This document shows, one piece after another, positions 29,924 to 42,224 of a DNA stretch of 64,000 bases. Origin of the DNA: Argopecten irradians (taxonomy: Eukaryota > Mollusca > Bivalvia > Pectinida > Pectinidae). The position numbers were made by a program, and so were the translations under genes. The stretch spans positions 30,245,528 to 30,309,527 of the forward strand of contig NC_091142.1 of the NCBI RefSeq assembly GCF_041381155.1. Reading direction: 5' to 3'. Numbering within the stretch: position 1 is the stretch's first letter; each line of letters begins with the position of its first letter. The notes under the pieces are model-generated. The model worked only from the letters and a program-made list of their open reading frames with translations, did not search any database and had not been told where the DNA came from.

Positions 29924-31525
29924 CTACAGATTTCGTGTCCCAAATTCCTTATACAGTTCATAGCATTCCAGTGCTGAGGCGAATCTGAAGAAAACATCCA
30001 AGGGATGGCAGATGTGGTAGCTTAGATAGAACATGTCCTGGCCCAGGATATGCTCCTCGGCCTTGGCCAAATCAGGAAGCCTACCTATTATAAAGCTCTC
30101 AACAATCCAGATCCCACAGTTGTACAGCGCCATGAGTATGAGAGCTCCCCTTAACGATCTGTTCCTGTGACTGTGATTAGGGGTGCAGCGGCTGGCGTGT
30201 AGGACAAGCACGGTTTGCAGGTAACACAGGACACAAAATATCACGCGCGAACACAAAAGTAAACTGCTAGGATGCTCCATTTTCAGAGACGCCAGCATTC
30301 GGAGAAGACTTCCAGTTTGCGATCCAATTGACGATATAATAAACACATATTCGCCACCGGAGAGTGTTTTGGACTTTATCGGAGGATGCGTGTCTCTCGC
30401 CAGAAAATAATATATGGCAAATGTGCATATCGCCATCATCATTGAAAATAAAAGTTCCAAGCAAAGTACCCAGTCCATGGTGACTTGGACGTGACCTGTG
30501 ACTCGAACGATATATCCTATGAATATACTAACACCTACCAGTGCGGAGAACATCAGACTGACATAAAACCCAACAGACTGTCTCCGCTTCGTCTCATTCA
30601 AATCACCTCGCAATAATGGAGTGTTTTCTTTGTGGGAAATAATTTGGTCATCGGATTCCTCTGGATTTACCATTTCAATAACCCTTGTTGACCTATCAGG
30701 TTCTACACATTCTTCACTCTCTCTTTCATTCTTCAACGTTTCCCACTTCATCGATAAATTTTGCGTCATTGTTATTGCTAACATGGAATACTCCAAAAAT
30801 ATTGGCGAAAGAATTTGGTGTGAAACATTAAGCATGTGTGTAAATGTTAAATTTATGCAGTTAGTGTGCCAAGTTCCATTCCTAACATTTCCTTGTGAGT
30901 AGTTCCCGTCATGTTGCAGTAAACCGTAAACCCACATTGTAAGGTTGGACGCCAGAACTAACTGTATCATATACTGGATCCGTAAGAACTTCCGAAATCT
31001 ATACGGCGTCAGATAGGTCAAGGTTAGCATCTGAACAGGTAGCAACACAAATATGAGTCCGTAATAAACACATTCCATCACTGGAACGTCGCCTGTGATA
31101 TCCCGACCCTGGTTGTAGATACACTGTATGATATGGCCGCTTTTTAGGAATATGAATGTGAGAGATAACATCCCAAACGCCCACAGAACGGTCATCTGGA
31201 GACGAAAAGACGTTACATCAGACCGCCGTACCATGATCGAGTGGAATCCTTTGACTTTGATGATGATGAGAGCGATAAGGCAGGACAACAATCCGAGGAA
31301 TACGATGACACTCAAGCAAATCTGCATACCAACCAAGTTTATCAGTGGGTGTTCTGCATCTGTTGTAGTCTTCACTAGCAGCAAGATCAGACAGAAAAAG
31401 AACATCCGGAGGACGGCAGTGGAAGTCGTACCGTCCAAGTCTGGGGATCGGCGCAGAGCAGTCCTCGAATTCCCTGCCGTAAATGGCAGTACTATAGCAG
31501 CTTTGAGTACGTTTGACCATGCCAT
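29924..31525 (-). CDS. Otopetrin-like proton channel, paralogue A
   Basis: An intronless 533-residue ORF with about 12 hydrophobic segments, the otopetrin number, split into two halves by a polar cytoplasmic-type loop at about 255-320. Matches to otopetrin landmarks: LVLASNLTMWVYGLL (TM5; HxxATNLCxW in known members), LSPIFLEYSMLAITM (TM6; LYPxxIEYSLIAA), QTVLVLHASR (TM10; QTxFLLDASR), MALYNCGIWIVESF (TM11; CNLAMWIIDTFE) and HPLDVFFRFASALECYELYK (TM12; LPLxIFFRFHSAVxLxExWK). Otopetrins are plasma-membrane, zinc-sensitive proton channels used in sour sensing and otolith or biomineral acid balance. His in the last motif is Ala here. The start MAWSNVLKA aligns with MALSQILKA of paralogue B. Being intronless suggests retroposition or intron loss before tandem duplication. 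Confidence 0.85.
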   Translation of the reverse strand: MAWSNVLKAAIVLPFTAGNSRTALRRSPDLDGTTSTAVLRMFFFCLILLLVKTTTDAEHPLINLVGMQICLSVIVFLGLLSCLIALIIIKVKGFHSIMVRRSDVTSFRLQMTVLWAFGMLSLTFIFLKSGHIIQCIYNQGRDITGDVPVMECVYYGLIFVLLPVQMLTLTYLTPYRFRKFLRIQYMIQLVLASNLTMWVYGLLQHDGNYSQGNVRNGTWHTNCINLTFTHMLNVSHQILSPIFLEYSMLAITMTQNLSMKWETLKNERESEECVEPDRSTRVIEMVNPEESDDQIISHKENTPLLRGDLNETKRRQSVGFYVSLMFSALVGVSIFIGYIVRVTGHVQVTMDWVLCLELLFSMMMAICTFAIYYFLARDTHPPIKSKTLSGGEYVFIISSIGSQTGSLLRMLASLKMEHPSSLLLCSRVIFCVLCYLQTVLVLHASRCTPNHSHRNRSLRGALILMALYNCGIWIVESFIIGRLPDLAKAEEHILGQDMFYLSYHICHPLDVFFRFASALECYELYKEFGTRNL

Positions 31526-33177
31526 TTTGGTGTTCTATTTTGTTGTCGTTATTGTCTGATCTGAAGATAATACAGTACATTACATGATGAACAATACCTC
31601 AAAGCGAATATGCCTGTTATCAATTTCTGTCTTTTCTACCTACACTTTTTAAATTGATGAAATATAACTTGAAGGCAATCATAAAATGCATGGTAAGTTA
31701 TCTAATTACGTCGCTAATTATATTTCAAGTACCATTCCAAACCGCGTGCCTTTATATCTAGGTTTGTTGGTAATCCTCTGTGTTCTTTGTTATGCCTATA
31801 TATTTGGATTTGCTATCGGGAATCCTCTGTATTTTCATTATGTATCGGCGATGATGATTCAGAAGGAGATTGAAAGTGAAAGTAGAAAAGTACCGGTACA
31901 GACGAAACATATTTTCTGATGAATTTACTTCGCCACATGGATCCAATTGTTTCAATATTTTGCAGTCGCAACATGAATATATCACCAGTACCTTTTCTCC
32001 TCCTTCTTCTCGTGATTAATATACAAGATTTTAACTAACAGGATATAAAAATAAATTAACTTATTCATTTTTTATTGAAATATTTGCATTCTATGATATT
32101 TTTCTAAGATAAACAGGGTTTATGATAAAATATCACAAGTAATAATGATTAGCGACGCGTAGCGCATCAGTTAGATTGTCGAAAATTTCGCTCACGCGCA
32201 TTCTCCCGCGTTGCATTCCTGAAAGTTGACAGGTATGTTTGAACATTAATTCCTGGTGTGTTCTTCAATGACAGACCCATTAGCACATAATACAATCCAG
32301 AAAATCACAAAACATAAATACCAGCTTACCTTCAACTCCTTGGTGTTTATATTTCTGGTACCAGCAACGGGTGTGCACAAAGTATAGGAAGGACCAATAT
32401 TTATCTGCGTTTGCGAGAGTTTCAAAATCTTCCTTGTAGGTAAGCAAACGACAAGGTCACCGTGGAGTATTCAAATAATGTGTGCTTTTTAGATTATAAT
32501 CGCACATATACGTGTTTAATTTCCTTATTGATAGATTGTATATATGAAACATGTAATGAAAAGATATTTGGAATTTTGACTAACTCATAATTTATTGAAT
32601 TAATCATATCTCAAAGACAACATGTAACTTGTAACGTTTCATTCTTATAGACATTTTTCTGCTTTATTAAAGTGTAATGTTGAATATCATTTGACTAAAA
32701 CAAGTCTTATATGCGACTTTTTTCTTCAGAAAATCGAAAGTTTAATTATTGTACCGTGCAAGGCAGTGTTCAGTAATAGTATTTTTACGGGCTCGACTTG
32801 TTGAGTTAATCAGAATATGTACCGTAGTCCGGTAATTTTACCCACATATGTGCTACATGTATCCTTATAACAAACATTTTATGATCAGGTTGATTGATCA
32901 TTTATGTTGAACTTGAAATAAAACACGATCTCTTCGGTATTATCCTCTTGTATTTTGTAAATAGCAACTCCAGATGGTTTGGGTTTCCGGTTATGCTGTC
33001 TTTTAAATACTTGTATTAAAAAACTGATACAACGCATAACGTTTAATTACATTTCCCCGAAACATGGACATGTAAGTAAAGTATTAAAATGTCAGCTGTT
33101 TTGTTCTCAATGCGATATAATTGTTACATGTATATAAGTGTTCACTGGATCTTAGTAAAAACAAGCTGAATCTGCGT
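31526..33177. other. Spacer between the two otopetrin-like genes
   Basis: About 1.65 kb of AT-rich sequence holding the 5' flank of paralogue A and the 3' flank of paralogue B. A 77-codon plus-strand ORF at 31686-31919 (hydrophobic segment, then charged) overlaps a minus-strand one and is not supported. No repeats recognised. Confidence 0.5.
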
Positions 33178-34773
33178 CTAATCTTTACGTCTCCCGAATT
33201 TCCTATACAGTTCATAGAATTCCAGTGCTGACGCGAATCTAAAGAAGACTTCCAAGGGATGACAGACATTGTTTCTGAAATCAAACATTCCTTGACCAAG
33301 CATGCGTTTTTCTGTCTCCTCCAAAACAGGATAGTTGCCCATTATAAAGCTTTCTACAATCCAGAACCCGCAGTTGTACAGCGCCATCAGTAGGAGAGCG
33401 CCACCTAGCGACATGCTCCGAGGGTTGTGTTTAGGGCTGCAGCGGCTAGCGTGAAGAATAAGTACGGTCTGCAAATAACAGAGACCGCAGAATACCACGC
33501 GCGAAGACATGAGTAATCGGTTGGTGTTCGCAAGTTTAAGTGATACTAGTAATCGAAGTAATCTTCCAGTCAAACTCCCTAGGGAAGAGATGATAAAGAC
33601 ATAGTCACCTCCTGATATAGACTTGGACATGGTAGGAGGATGTGTGTCTCTCGCTAGAAAATAATACACGGCAAACGTACATACTGTCATTGTTATTGAA
33701 AAGACGAGTTCCAACAATGGCAGCCAATTCATGGTGATTTGGACGTGACCTGTGACTCGAACAACATATCCTATGAATATACTGACACCTACCAGTGCGG
33801 AAAACATCAGACTGGCATAAAACCCAACAGACTGTCTCCGCATTCTGCTAACGTTAGTAGTGGGCAACAACGCGGTGTCTTCATTTTGGGAAACATCTTG
33901 TTCGCCGACTTCGTCAGGATTTAACAATTCAGTTACCATCTCTGCCCTCTCATTTTCGTCGTGATTCTCCCGATCATTGCTCCAGGTTTTCCACTTCACT
34001 GACAAATTCTGCGTCATCGTTATTGCTAACATGGAATATTCCAAAAATATGGGCGAGAGAATTTGGTCGGAAACATTTAGCATGTGTGTAAATGTCATGT
34101 TAGTGCAGTTGGTATGCCACGTTTCATTTCCGAAATCCACCTGAGAATAGTTCATATCATGTTGCAGTAAACCGTAAACCCACATTGTAAGGTTGGACGC
34201 CAGAACTAGCTGTATCATATACTGAATCCCTAAGAAATTCCGAAATCTGTACGGCGTCAGATAGGTCAAGGTTAGCATCTGAATAGGCAGCAACACAAAT
34301 ATGAGTCCATAATATACACATTCCATCACTGGAACGTCGCCTGTGATATCCCGACCCTGGTTGTAGATACACTGTATGATATGGCCGCTTTTTAGGAAAA
34401 TGAAAGTGAGAGATAACATCCCAAACGCCCACAGAACGGTCATCTGAAGGCGCGAAGACTTTACATCAGACCGCCGTACCATGATCGAGTGGAATCCTTT
34501 GACTTTGATGATGATGAGAGCGATAAGGCAGGACAACAATCCGAGGAATACGATGACACTCAAGCAAATCTGCATACCAACAAAGTTTATCAGTGGGTGT
34601 TCTGCATCTGTTGTAGTCTTCACTAGCAGCAAGATCAGACAGAAAAAGAACATCCGGAGGACGGCAGTGGAAGTCGTACCGTCCAAGTCTAGGGGTCGGC
34701 GCTGAGCGGTTCTAGAATTCCCCGCCGTAAATGGCATTACGAATATTGCTTTTAGTATCTGGGATAAGGCCAT
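33178..34773 (-). CDS. Otopetrin-like proton channel, paralogue B
   Basis: An intronless ORF of 531 residues from the ATG at 34773. A further in-frame ATG at 34884 would add 37 residues, but the downstream start aligns with paralogue A, so it is preferred. It has the same 12-segment layout and the same landmarks: LVLASNLTMWVYGLL, LSPIFLEYSMLAITM, QTVLILHASRCSP, ALYNCGFWIVESF and HPLEVFFRFASALEFYELYRK. The N-terminal half is nearly identical to paralogue A at DNA level, while the central loop and last third differ clearly. It lies head-to-tail with A on the same strand, a tandem duplicate. Function by family: proton influx channel at the plasma membrane. Confidence 0.85.
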   Translation of the reverse strand: MALSQILKAIFVMPFTAGNSRTAQRRPLDLDGTTSTAVLRMFFFCLILLLVKTTTDAEHPLINFVGMQICLSVIVFLGLLSCLIALIIIKVKGFHSIMVRRSDVKSSRLQMTVLWAFGMLSLTFIFLKSGHIIQCIYNQGRDITGDVPVMECVYYGLIFVLLPIQMLTLTYLTPYRFRNFLGIQYMIQLVLASNLTMWVYGLLQHDMNYSQVDFGNETWHTNCTNMTFTHMLNVSDQILSPIFLEYSMLAITMTQNLSVKWKTWSNDRENHDENERAEMVTELLNPDEVGEQDVSQNEDTALLPTTNVSRMRRQSVGFYASLMFSALVGVSIFIGYVVRVTGHVQITMNWLPLLELVFSITMTVCTFAVYYFLARDTHPPTMSKSISGGDYVFIISSLGSLTGRLLRLLVSLKLANTNRLLMSSRVVFCGLCYLQTVLILHASRCSPKHNPRSMSLGGALLLMALYNCGFWIVESFIMGNYPVLEETEKRMLGQGMFDFRNNVCHPLEVFFRFASALEFYELYRKFGRRKD

Positions 34774-35163
34774 CTTGTTACTGATTCGGCTGCAAACCTT
34801 GCGTTCCGTCGTGTTTGGTGGATCTGGAGTGTTATACAAATTTACGTTACCCACATTTGTTTTACAATGTACATGTACATGCATTTTTGTTTAATTTTTA
34901 AGTGCTAAACAAGCCCTAAGCGTTCCGTTTTTAGGTCGCCAAGACAGAGTAATCAAATGGCGGGAAACGTCTGTCGGATGATTAGTCACCGGTTACAACT
35001 AATGAATTATATTACAGTACATTTCCCATTGGTAAAAATACCAAATGTTAATGTTAAAGATCACGTGAACAGAAACATATCTAAGTTTATCCATCGAGTA
35101 AGGTAGGGTTCCTTGTCTGGCGACATCGATAACTTACATGTAGGGTTCATTTTTGTAAAGTTC
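34774..35163. other. Upstream flank of paralogue B
   Basis: Contains the in-frame N-terminal extension option (34774-34884) and AT-rich sequence. No clear promoter motif seen. Confidence 0.4.
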
Positions 35164-36077
35164 TTAAAGGTAGGTTTCGCCCAATGAAATATAAAGACTA
35201 CGAAATTGAAATTTATCCTATACATAGATATAATCTTCAGATCATTTTCAATGCATACAGCGAACGATATGGGTGGTCAGTTGTCTAGCTTGACCAGGAA
35301 AATACTCCTCTAAAAATAGAGCGAAGCCAAGCTTTACATAGAACATGACGTATTTTTTCCAAAACGAGGCCGCAGCAACAAACGGAAGCGTGCAACAAAA
35401 TGTCAAATAGAAGTGACAGTCTTGCCACGGCATGTTTAGTTAAAAAACAACAACAAATCGAAGTGCGAGGGACTGTTTATACATATCATATAATCTAAAA
35501 CACTCCATGTTACTTACATACGCTCGCTAACTTTGTACACCAAATATACATGTAGTTAGTCTGCGGTTGTTTGTGCGCTGGCATATGTGTTGAAATTTAA
35601 CTCACCACGTGCAATGCCGTTACACGAGTCCCAACAGATCCCGGCAAGTTCCGCTTGAGATGTGGCTTCTGTTTCTTCTATTGCTACATGCCATCTCTGA
35701 ATTCAATTCCCTATATATATCCTAGGGTGCTACCGAATCCATTATAATTTCCTCCACTTTGTTGCCGATTCAGATATATTTTTTTCATCTCGCACACTTT
35801 CGTTCAACCATTTTGTTTACTTTTAGTGCGTGACAATAAGCATGCGCCAAACTTCGACAACACAATCCATCGCAGCTTCATTTGCATATTATTTTGTCTG
35901 ACGGACACCGTAATAAATCAAGGATTTCCTTCAATTTTGGATTCAAGACACATTTGTTCAATCTCAAACACATAAAGAAATTAAATTGAGATATTTTAAT
36001 ATGTTTTTTCATCTTTTCTTCCGCTTATCGAATTTCACAAAAAAATATTTATTTGGTTTGGCGAAACCTACCTTTAA
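35164..36077. mobile_element. TTAA-flanked inverted-repeat DNA element (914 bp)
   Basis: The left end is TTAA followed by AGGTAGGTTTCGCC; the right end is GGCGAAACCTACCT followed by TTAA. The inverted repeat is perfect over 14 bp plus the TTAA. The interior has no convincing ORF (the longest, 35248-35433 minus, is short), so it is non-autonomous. TTAA duplication fits a piggyBac-type mechanism, but the end sequence is not one I can assign. Confidence 0.65.
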
Positions 36078-37510
36078 TTGTTCAAGAAGCTTAGTAACAG
36101 CGTGATCTCAAGGCATAGAATAGCATAATTGTGGAAACTATCGCAAGGGGTCATAGTAGTCAACTGAATAAAATACCAAGCAATCGTCTTTCACTAGCTA
36201 CCAATCCCCACCCTGTCCGTCTCCCACCCCACACCCGGTTCCTTTCACTATCCCTCCACACAAGGAATGTTCTTTAGCGACCCCTCTACACCAACTTCTT
36301 CCACTAAACGATCCTCATCACCACCTCAAAAACAGATGCTTCTGTTACCCTCTGAGACCTGCTTCTAGGGAGTGTCGGACATATTCGGAAGTTCTTTTAA
36401 CGAGTAACGGTTGTAAATTCCTTGATAGATAAATTCAAAACAGTAGGAAATATCCGCACTGTATTCATACCTTCGCCTTATCGGAACGGGACGCGACGAG
36501 ACGGCTATGGGTAAGACAAAATGCTACCATAACCCCTTCCAAATCCAAGCGTTATTTCAAAACGGGGGTAAAAAATAGAAAAATAAATTATAACTTACCA
36601 GGTATGTCGTTGTTCGAAACTTCATAAACCATCGACAGATATTCTCACTGATCAGATTCAGATTTCCACAGGCAGTCGAATCCCAGAAATCTTCCTAATA
36701 TTTTGAGTAGATAAGGTCGCAATTATTTTATTCTATTCAATACATGTTCTAGCTGTCTTATTGTTCAATAAGGAAACACATATTGACACCAAAGGTTGGC
36801 AATCTAATAACAAATCTACAAAACAGTATCATGATAATGTATTAACAGGGTCTCGTACCATGTTCTTCCTGCTATCTGTTACAACATCTATTCAAAAGTT
36901 GTCATGACTAATAGCGTACAGTCTAACCGAAAGATATGTACAAAAAATAACTAGTTTTGTATATTTACTATATTAATAAAATGCTTCTTATATGCTTCTT
37001 TTTTAAAAAAATGATTTATACTCTTTTCTCCGCCCTTATATTAATGTGGACGTTACGACTTCTGTCCTCATTTTGTGAAGAGGGTTCTGGACTCTGCCGC
37101 TGTACGACTATATATTGGATATCACGTGACGTCATTTTAACCAATAGGAATACAAGATTCTTTTCTGAGGCGGGATAAACTAATGTCTATGGTAGTCACT
37201 ACTGCTGGTTGTAGGCGAGAGTTCGTCTGCGAACTGTATAATATGATCATGACTGCTGTGCGGTATCCGGTACGATATTTCCTTGACAGCAGTAATACTT
37301 TAATGTGACCTGGGCACAGTTTCAAGATCATTCATTACTTAAAATTCCTCATAGGAAATCATAATAGAAGCTGGAAATATCTTAAGTTAAGAAGAACCCT
37401 TCCTTAAAATCTTTAAATGGAGAATTCTTTATTAAGTTATCACTTTTAGGCGACCAGATATTAAGTGTTTTTGGTATACTTCGACAGTAAACGTAGTACG
37501 GCAACTCCTT
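36078..37510. other. Intergenic; includes a degraded MITE near 37.30-37.45 kb
   Basis: Mostly unremarkable AT-rich sequence with a C-rich patch at 36200-36350. At 37305-37445 'cagtttcaagatcattcatt', 'cttaagttaagaag', 'cccttccttaaaatct' and 'ggagaattctttattaagtt' parallel the MITE at 52042-52223, so this is a diverged copy of the same family. Confidence 0.4.
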
Positions 37511-37770
37511 AGTTTTATTTAGATTTCACTATAAAGTGACTGCGTGGGGCGCCTTGCTGGTGTTTAACAGTTCATTTCATTTAGATTTCACTATAAAATG
37601 ACCGATCGAGGTGCCCTTCTAGTTTTTGCAGTCCATTTTAGTTAGTTCGAGTAAAGTGTCCTGTTATTTTTGGCGGTCGGTTTATGTTTTTCTAGTTTTG
37701 GCCGTCAATTTCAGTTAGGTTTCACCATAAAATAATCTGCCGCGGTCAAACTGCTGTGACCAGCTGCTTC
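37505..37770. repeat. Degenerate tandem units of about 80-90 bp
   Basis: 'atttagatttcactataaa' followed by 'gtgactgcg', 'atgaccgatcgagg' or 'ataatctgccgcgg' recurs three to four times with related 'cagttcatttcattt' spacers. Moderately diverged. Confidence 0.5.
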
Positions 37771-37789
37771 ATGCTTTACATCAGCGTCA

Positions 37790-40700
37790 GTTAGATATCA
37801 GCATGATGTGTAGTACAAACGAGCCTTACTGTATCAGTTAGATATCAGCATGATGTGTAGTACAAACGAGCCTTACTGTATCAGTTAGATATCAGCATGA
37901 TGTGTAGTACAAACGAGCCTTACTGTATCAGTTAGATATCAGCATGATGTGTAGTACAAACGAGCCTTACTGTATCAGTTAGATATCAGCATGATGTGTA
38001 GTACAAACGAGCCTTACTGTATCAGTTAGATATCAGCATGATGTGTAGTACAAACGAGCCTTACTGTATCAGTTAGATATCAGCATGATGTGTAGTAACG
38101 AGCCTTACTGTATCAGTTAGATATCAGCATGATGTGTAGTACAAACGAGCCTTACTGTATCAGTTAGATATCAGCATGATGTGTAGTACAAACGAGCCTT
38201 ACTGTATCAGTTAGATATCAGCATGATGTGTAGTACAAACGAGCCTTACTGTATCAGTTAGATATCAGCATGATGTGTAGTACAAACGAGCCTTACTGTA
38301 TCAGTTAGATATCAGCATGATGTGTAGTACAAACGAGCCTTACTGTATCAGTTAGATATCAGCATGATGTGTAGTACAAACGAGCCTTACTGTATCAGTT
38401 AGATATCAGCATGATGTGTAGTACAAACGAGCCTTACTGTATCAGTTAGATATCAGCATGATGTGTAGTACAAACGAGCCTTACTGTATCAGTTAGATAT
38501 CAGCATGATGTGTAGTACAAACGAGCCTTACTGTATCAGTTAGATATCAGCATGATGTGTAGTACAAACGAGCCTTACTGTATCAGTTAGATATCAGCAT
38601 GATGTGTAGTACAAACGAGCCTTACTGTATCAGTTAGATATCAGCATGATGTGTAGTACAAACGAGCCTTACTGTATCAGTTAGATATCAGCATGATGTG
38701 TAGTACAAACGAGCCTTACTGTATCAGTTAGATATCAGCATGATGTGTAGTACAAACGAGCCTTACTGTATCAGTTAGATATCAGCATGATGTGTAGTAC
38801 AAACGAGCCTTACTGTATCAGTTAGATATCAGCATGATGTGTAGTACAAACGAGCCTTACTGTATCAGTTAGATATCAGCATGATGTGTAGTACAAACGA
38901 GCCTTACTGTATCAGTTAGATATCAGCATGATGTGTAGTACAAACGAGCCTTACTGTATCAGTTAGATATCAGCATGATGTGTAGTACAAACGAGCCTTA
39001 CTGTATCAGTTAGATATCAGCATGATGTGTAGTACAAACGAGCCTTACTGTATCAGTTAGTATATAGCATGATGTGTAGTACAAACGAGCCTTACTGTAT
39101 CAGTTAGATATCAGCATGATGTGTAGTACAAACGAGCCTTACTGTATCAGTTAGATATCAGCATGATGTGTAGTACAAACGAGCCTTACTGTATCAGTTA
39201 GATATCAGCATGATGTGTAGTACAAACGAGCCTTACTGTATCAGTTAGATATCAGCATGATGTGTAGTACAAACGAGCCTTACTGTATCAGTTAGATATC
39301 AGCATGATGTGTAGTACAAACGAGCCTTACTGTATCAGTTAGATATCAGCATGATGTGTAGTACAAACGAGCCTTACTGTATCAGTTAGATATCAGCATG
39401 ATGTGTAGTACAAACGAGCCTTACTGTATCAGTTAGATATCAGCATGATGTGTAGTACAAACGAGCCTTACTGTATCAGTTAGATATCAGCATGATGTGT
39501 AGTACAAACGAGCCTTACTGTATCAGTTAGATATCAGCATGATGTGTAGTACAAACGAGCCTTACTGTATCAGTTAGATATCAGCATGATGTGTAGTACA
39601 AACGAGCCTTACTGTATCAGTTAGATATCAGCATGATGTGTAGTACAGATATCAGCATGATGTGTAGTACAAACGAGCCTTACTGTATCAGTTAGATATC
39701 AGCATGATGTGTAGTACAAACGAGCCTTACTGTATCAGTTAGATATCAGCATGATGTGTAGTACAAACAGCCTTACTGTATCAGTTAGATATCAGCATGA
39801 TGTGTAGTACAAACGAGCCTTACTGTATCAGTTAGATATCAGCATGATGTGTAGTACAAACGAGCCTTACTGTATCAGTTAGATATCAGCATGATGTGTA
39901 GTACAAACGAGCCTTACTGTATCAGTTAGATATCAGCATGATGTGTAGTACAAACGAGCCTTACTGTATCAGTTAGATATCAGCATGATGTGTAGTACAA
40001 ACGAGCCTTACTGTATCAGTTAGATATCAGCATGATGTGTAGTACAAACGAGCCTTACTGTATCAGTTAGATATCAGCATGATGTGTAGTACAAACGAGC
40101 CTTACTGTATCAGTTAGATATCAGCATGATGTGTAGTACAAACGAGCCTTACTGTATCAGTTAGATATCAGCATGATGTGTAGTACAAACGAGCCTTACT
40201 GTATCAGTTAGATATCAGCATGATGTGTAGTACAAACGAGCCTTACTGTATCAGTTAGATATCAGCATGATGTGTAGTACAAACGAGCCTTACTGTATCA
40301 GTTAGATATCAGCATGATGTGTAGTACAAACGAGCCTTACTGTATCAGTTAGATATCAGCATGATGTGTAGTACAAACGAGCCTTACTGTATCAGTTAGA
40401 TATCAGCATGATGTGTAGTACAAACGAGCCTTACTGTATCAGTTAGATATCAGCATGATGTGTAGTACAAACGAGCCTTACTGTATCAGTTAGATATCAG
40501 CATGATGTGTAGTACAAACGAGCCTTACTGTATCAGTTAGATATCAGCATGATGTGTAGTACAAACGAGCCTTACTGTATCAGTTAGATATCAGCATGAT
40601 GTGTAGTACAAACGAGCCTTACTGTATCAGTTAGATATCAGCATGATGTGTAGTACAAACGAGCCTTACTGTATCAGTTAGATATCAGCATGATGTGTAG

Positions 40701-40960
40701 TACAAACGAGCCTTACTGTATCAGTTAGATATCAGCATGATGTGTAGTACAAACGAGCCTTACTGTATCAGTTAGATATCAGCATGATGTGTAGTACAAA
40801 CGAGCCTTACTGTATCAGTTAGATATCAGCATGATGTGTAGTACAAACGAGCCTTACTGTATCAGTTAGATATCAGCATGATGTGTAGTACAAACGAGCC
40901 TTACTGTATCAGTTAGATATCAGCATGATGTGTAGTACAAACGAGCCTTACTGTATCATC
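37790..40960. repeat. Highly uniform satellite array, 47-bp unit, about 67 copies
   Basis: The unit is 'tatcagttagatatcagcat', 'gatgtgtagtacaaacgagc', 'cttactg'. About 3.2 kb is essentially identical, with only a few exceptions visible: a shortened unit at about 38090, a changed unit at about 39060 ('gttagtatatagcat'), a truncated unit at about 39645, and a one-base loss at about 39767. It lies between the otopetrin-like genes and the cadherin gene. Such uniformity implies very recent expansion or strong homogenisation. Confidence 0.98.
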
Positions 40961-42220
40961 GGCACTTCAGTGGGATAGCACTATATTTGTCCTGCTGTTT
41001 CTTCGATAGCAGACGTCGGTAAGGTAACACTATACGTCAGTCAAACTTCATGCATGTTAGAAAATATTCAGTTGCATGATTTACATAGTGCTGTAGAATA
41101 AAGTAATCAAATAAACCTTGTTTCCTGTAGACTAGAGACGGAGGGTCTGCTATACTCTTGGCTGCAACGTAACACAGCAAACAGCTTATAGAGATAAAGT
41201 CGCATTTTAGCTTCAGGCTAGAGCAACAGACCAGCAAGGTATACGGACAGTTTTTTTTTTATTTTGTTGTCAGTCAGGGGCGACAACTCGTCTGTTATTG
41301 CGCTTGATACTAGTTCCATTGTGTATTACAAAAGGCGAAAATTAAATAAATATAACGCCACTAGATAACATTGTAAGTAGGGGAGAGTTCTTATCGTTGT
41401 ACAGGTGTTTGCTCTGTCATTAATCAGTTTACAGGTGAGTCAGCATACAAGTTTTACTTTTACAAATGAGATCAGCATTTCAAAGGATTACGTCACTTCC
41501 GGTTGAAGTTAACATGAGAGTTTCTATTTGTGAATCATGTTTAACAACCCGAGCTGATTTATGTAGACATAAATTGCGGTTTTAAATCTGATGTCTGCAA
41601 TAAATTAATGAATTACGTCCCAAATGACAAATTATAAAAAATACTTTACTAAAGTGAAGTTTTATACTTTAAATGCGGATCTTTGTTTTTCTCCGTTTTT
41701 CCCCTTCTCATCTTAAGCAAATAAAGGAATTTATTTAGACATGCATAATTAATTTTATAAGATATTTATCGCAAAGCGATTGTTTGTAAATAATACATAT
41801 TTCTGAAAAAATATGGATATAAACAATTGTCTACAACTAACCTTTAAACACAAAGAGTCATGACGTGTCTATTTGTTCGAAGATTTCTATCACTACGGAT
41901 TCAACATTTTACACTAACACAGGCCTTGGTTACTTGTATGATAGAACTGTAAACTCACTCATGTTACAGAGAGAGCACGTCGACGAAAGTGTTCACTGAT
42001 TGTTTTATAACAGTGTGTATCTATATCCTTATCACAACAACTGATGCCAAGTCGGTATGTAAGATATGTTGTTTGCGGTACTGATAAGGTCCCCTCTTAC
42101 CTGTTCATACCTGATAGCAGAGAATACTTTACAAGATAATAAAACATGACGAGAGTTCGCAGCATGCTACTCTAGTGCATTTGTAGGTACGATGTTGGCT
42201 GTTATAGATATAATTTATAG
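40961..42220. other. Intergenic, nothing recognised
   Basis: AT-rich sequence with a chance minus-strand ORF (41037-41237). No repeats or motifs of note. Confidence 0.5.
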
Positions 42221-42224
42221 GAAT

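Noticed and set aside
31128-31559. 143-codon plus-strand ORF opposite otopetrin paralogue A
   Set aside because: It mirrors the conserved coding strand of the channel; the same shadow occurs opposite paralogue B.
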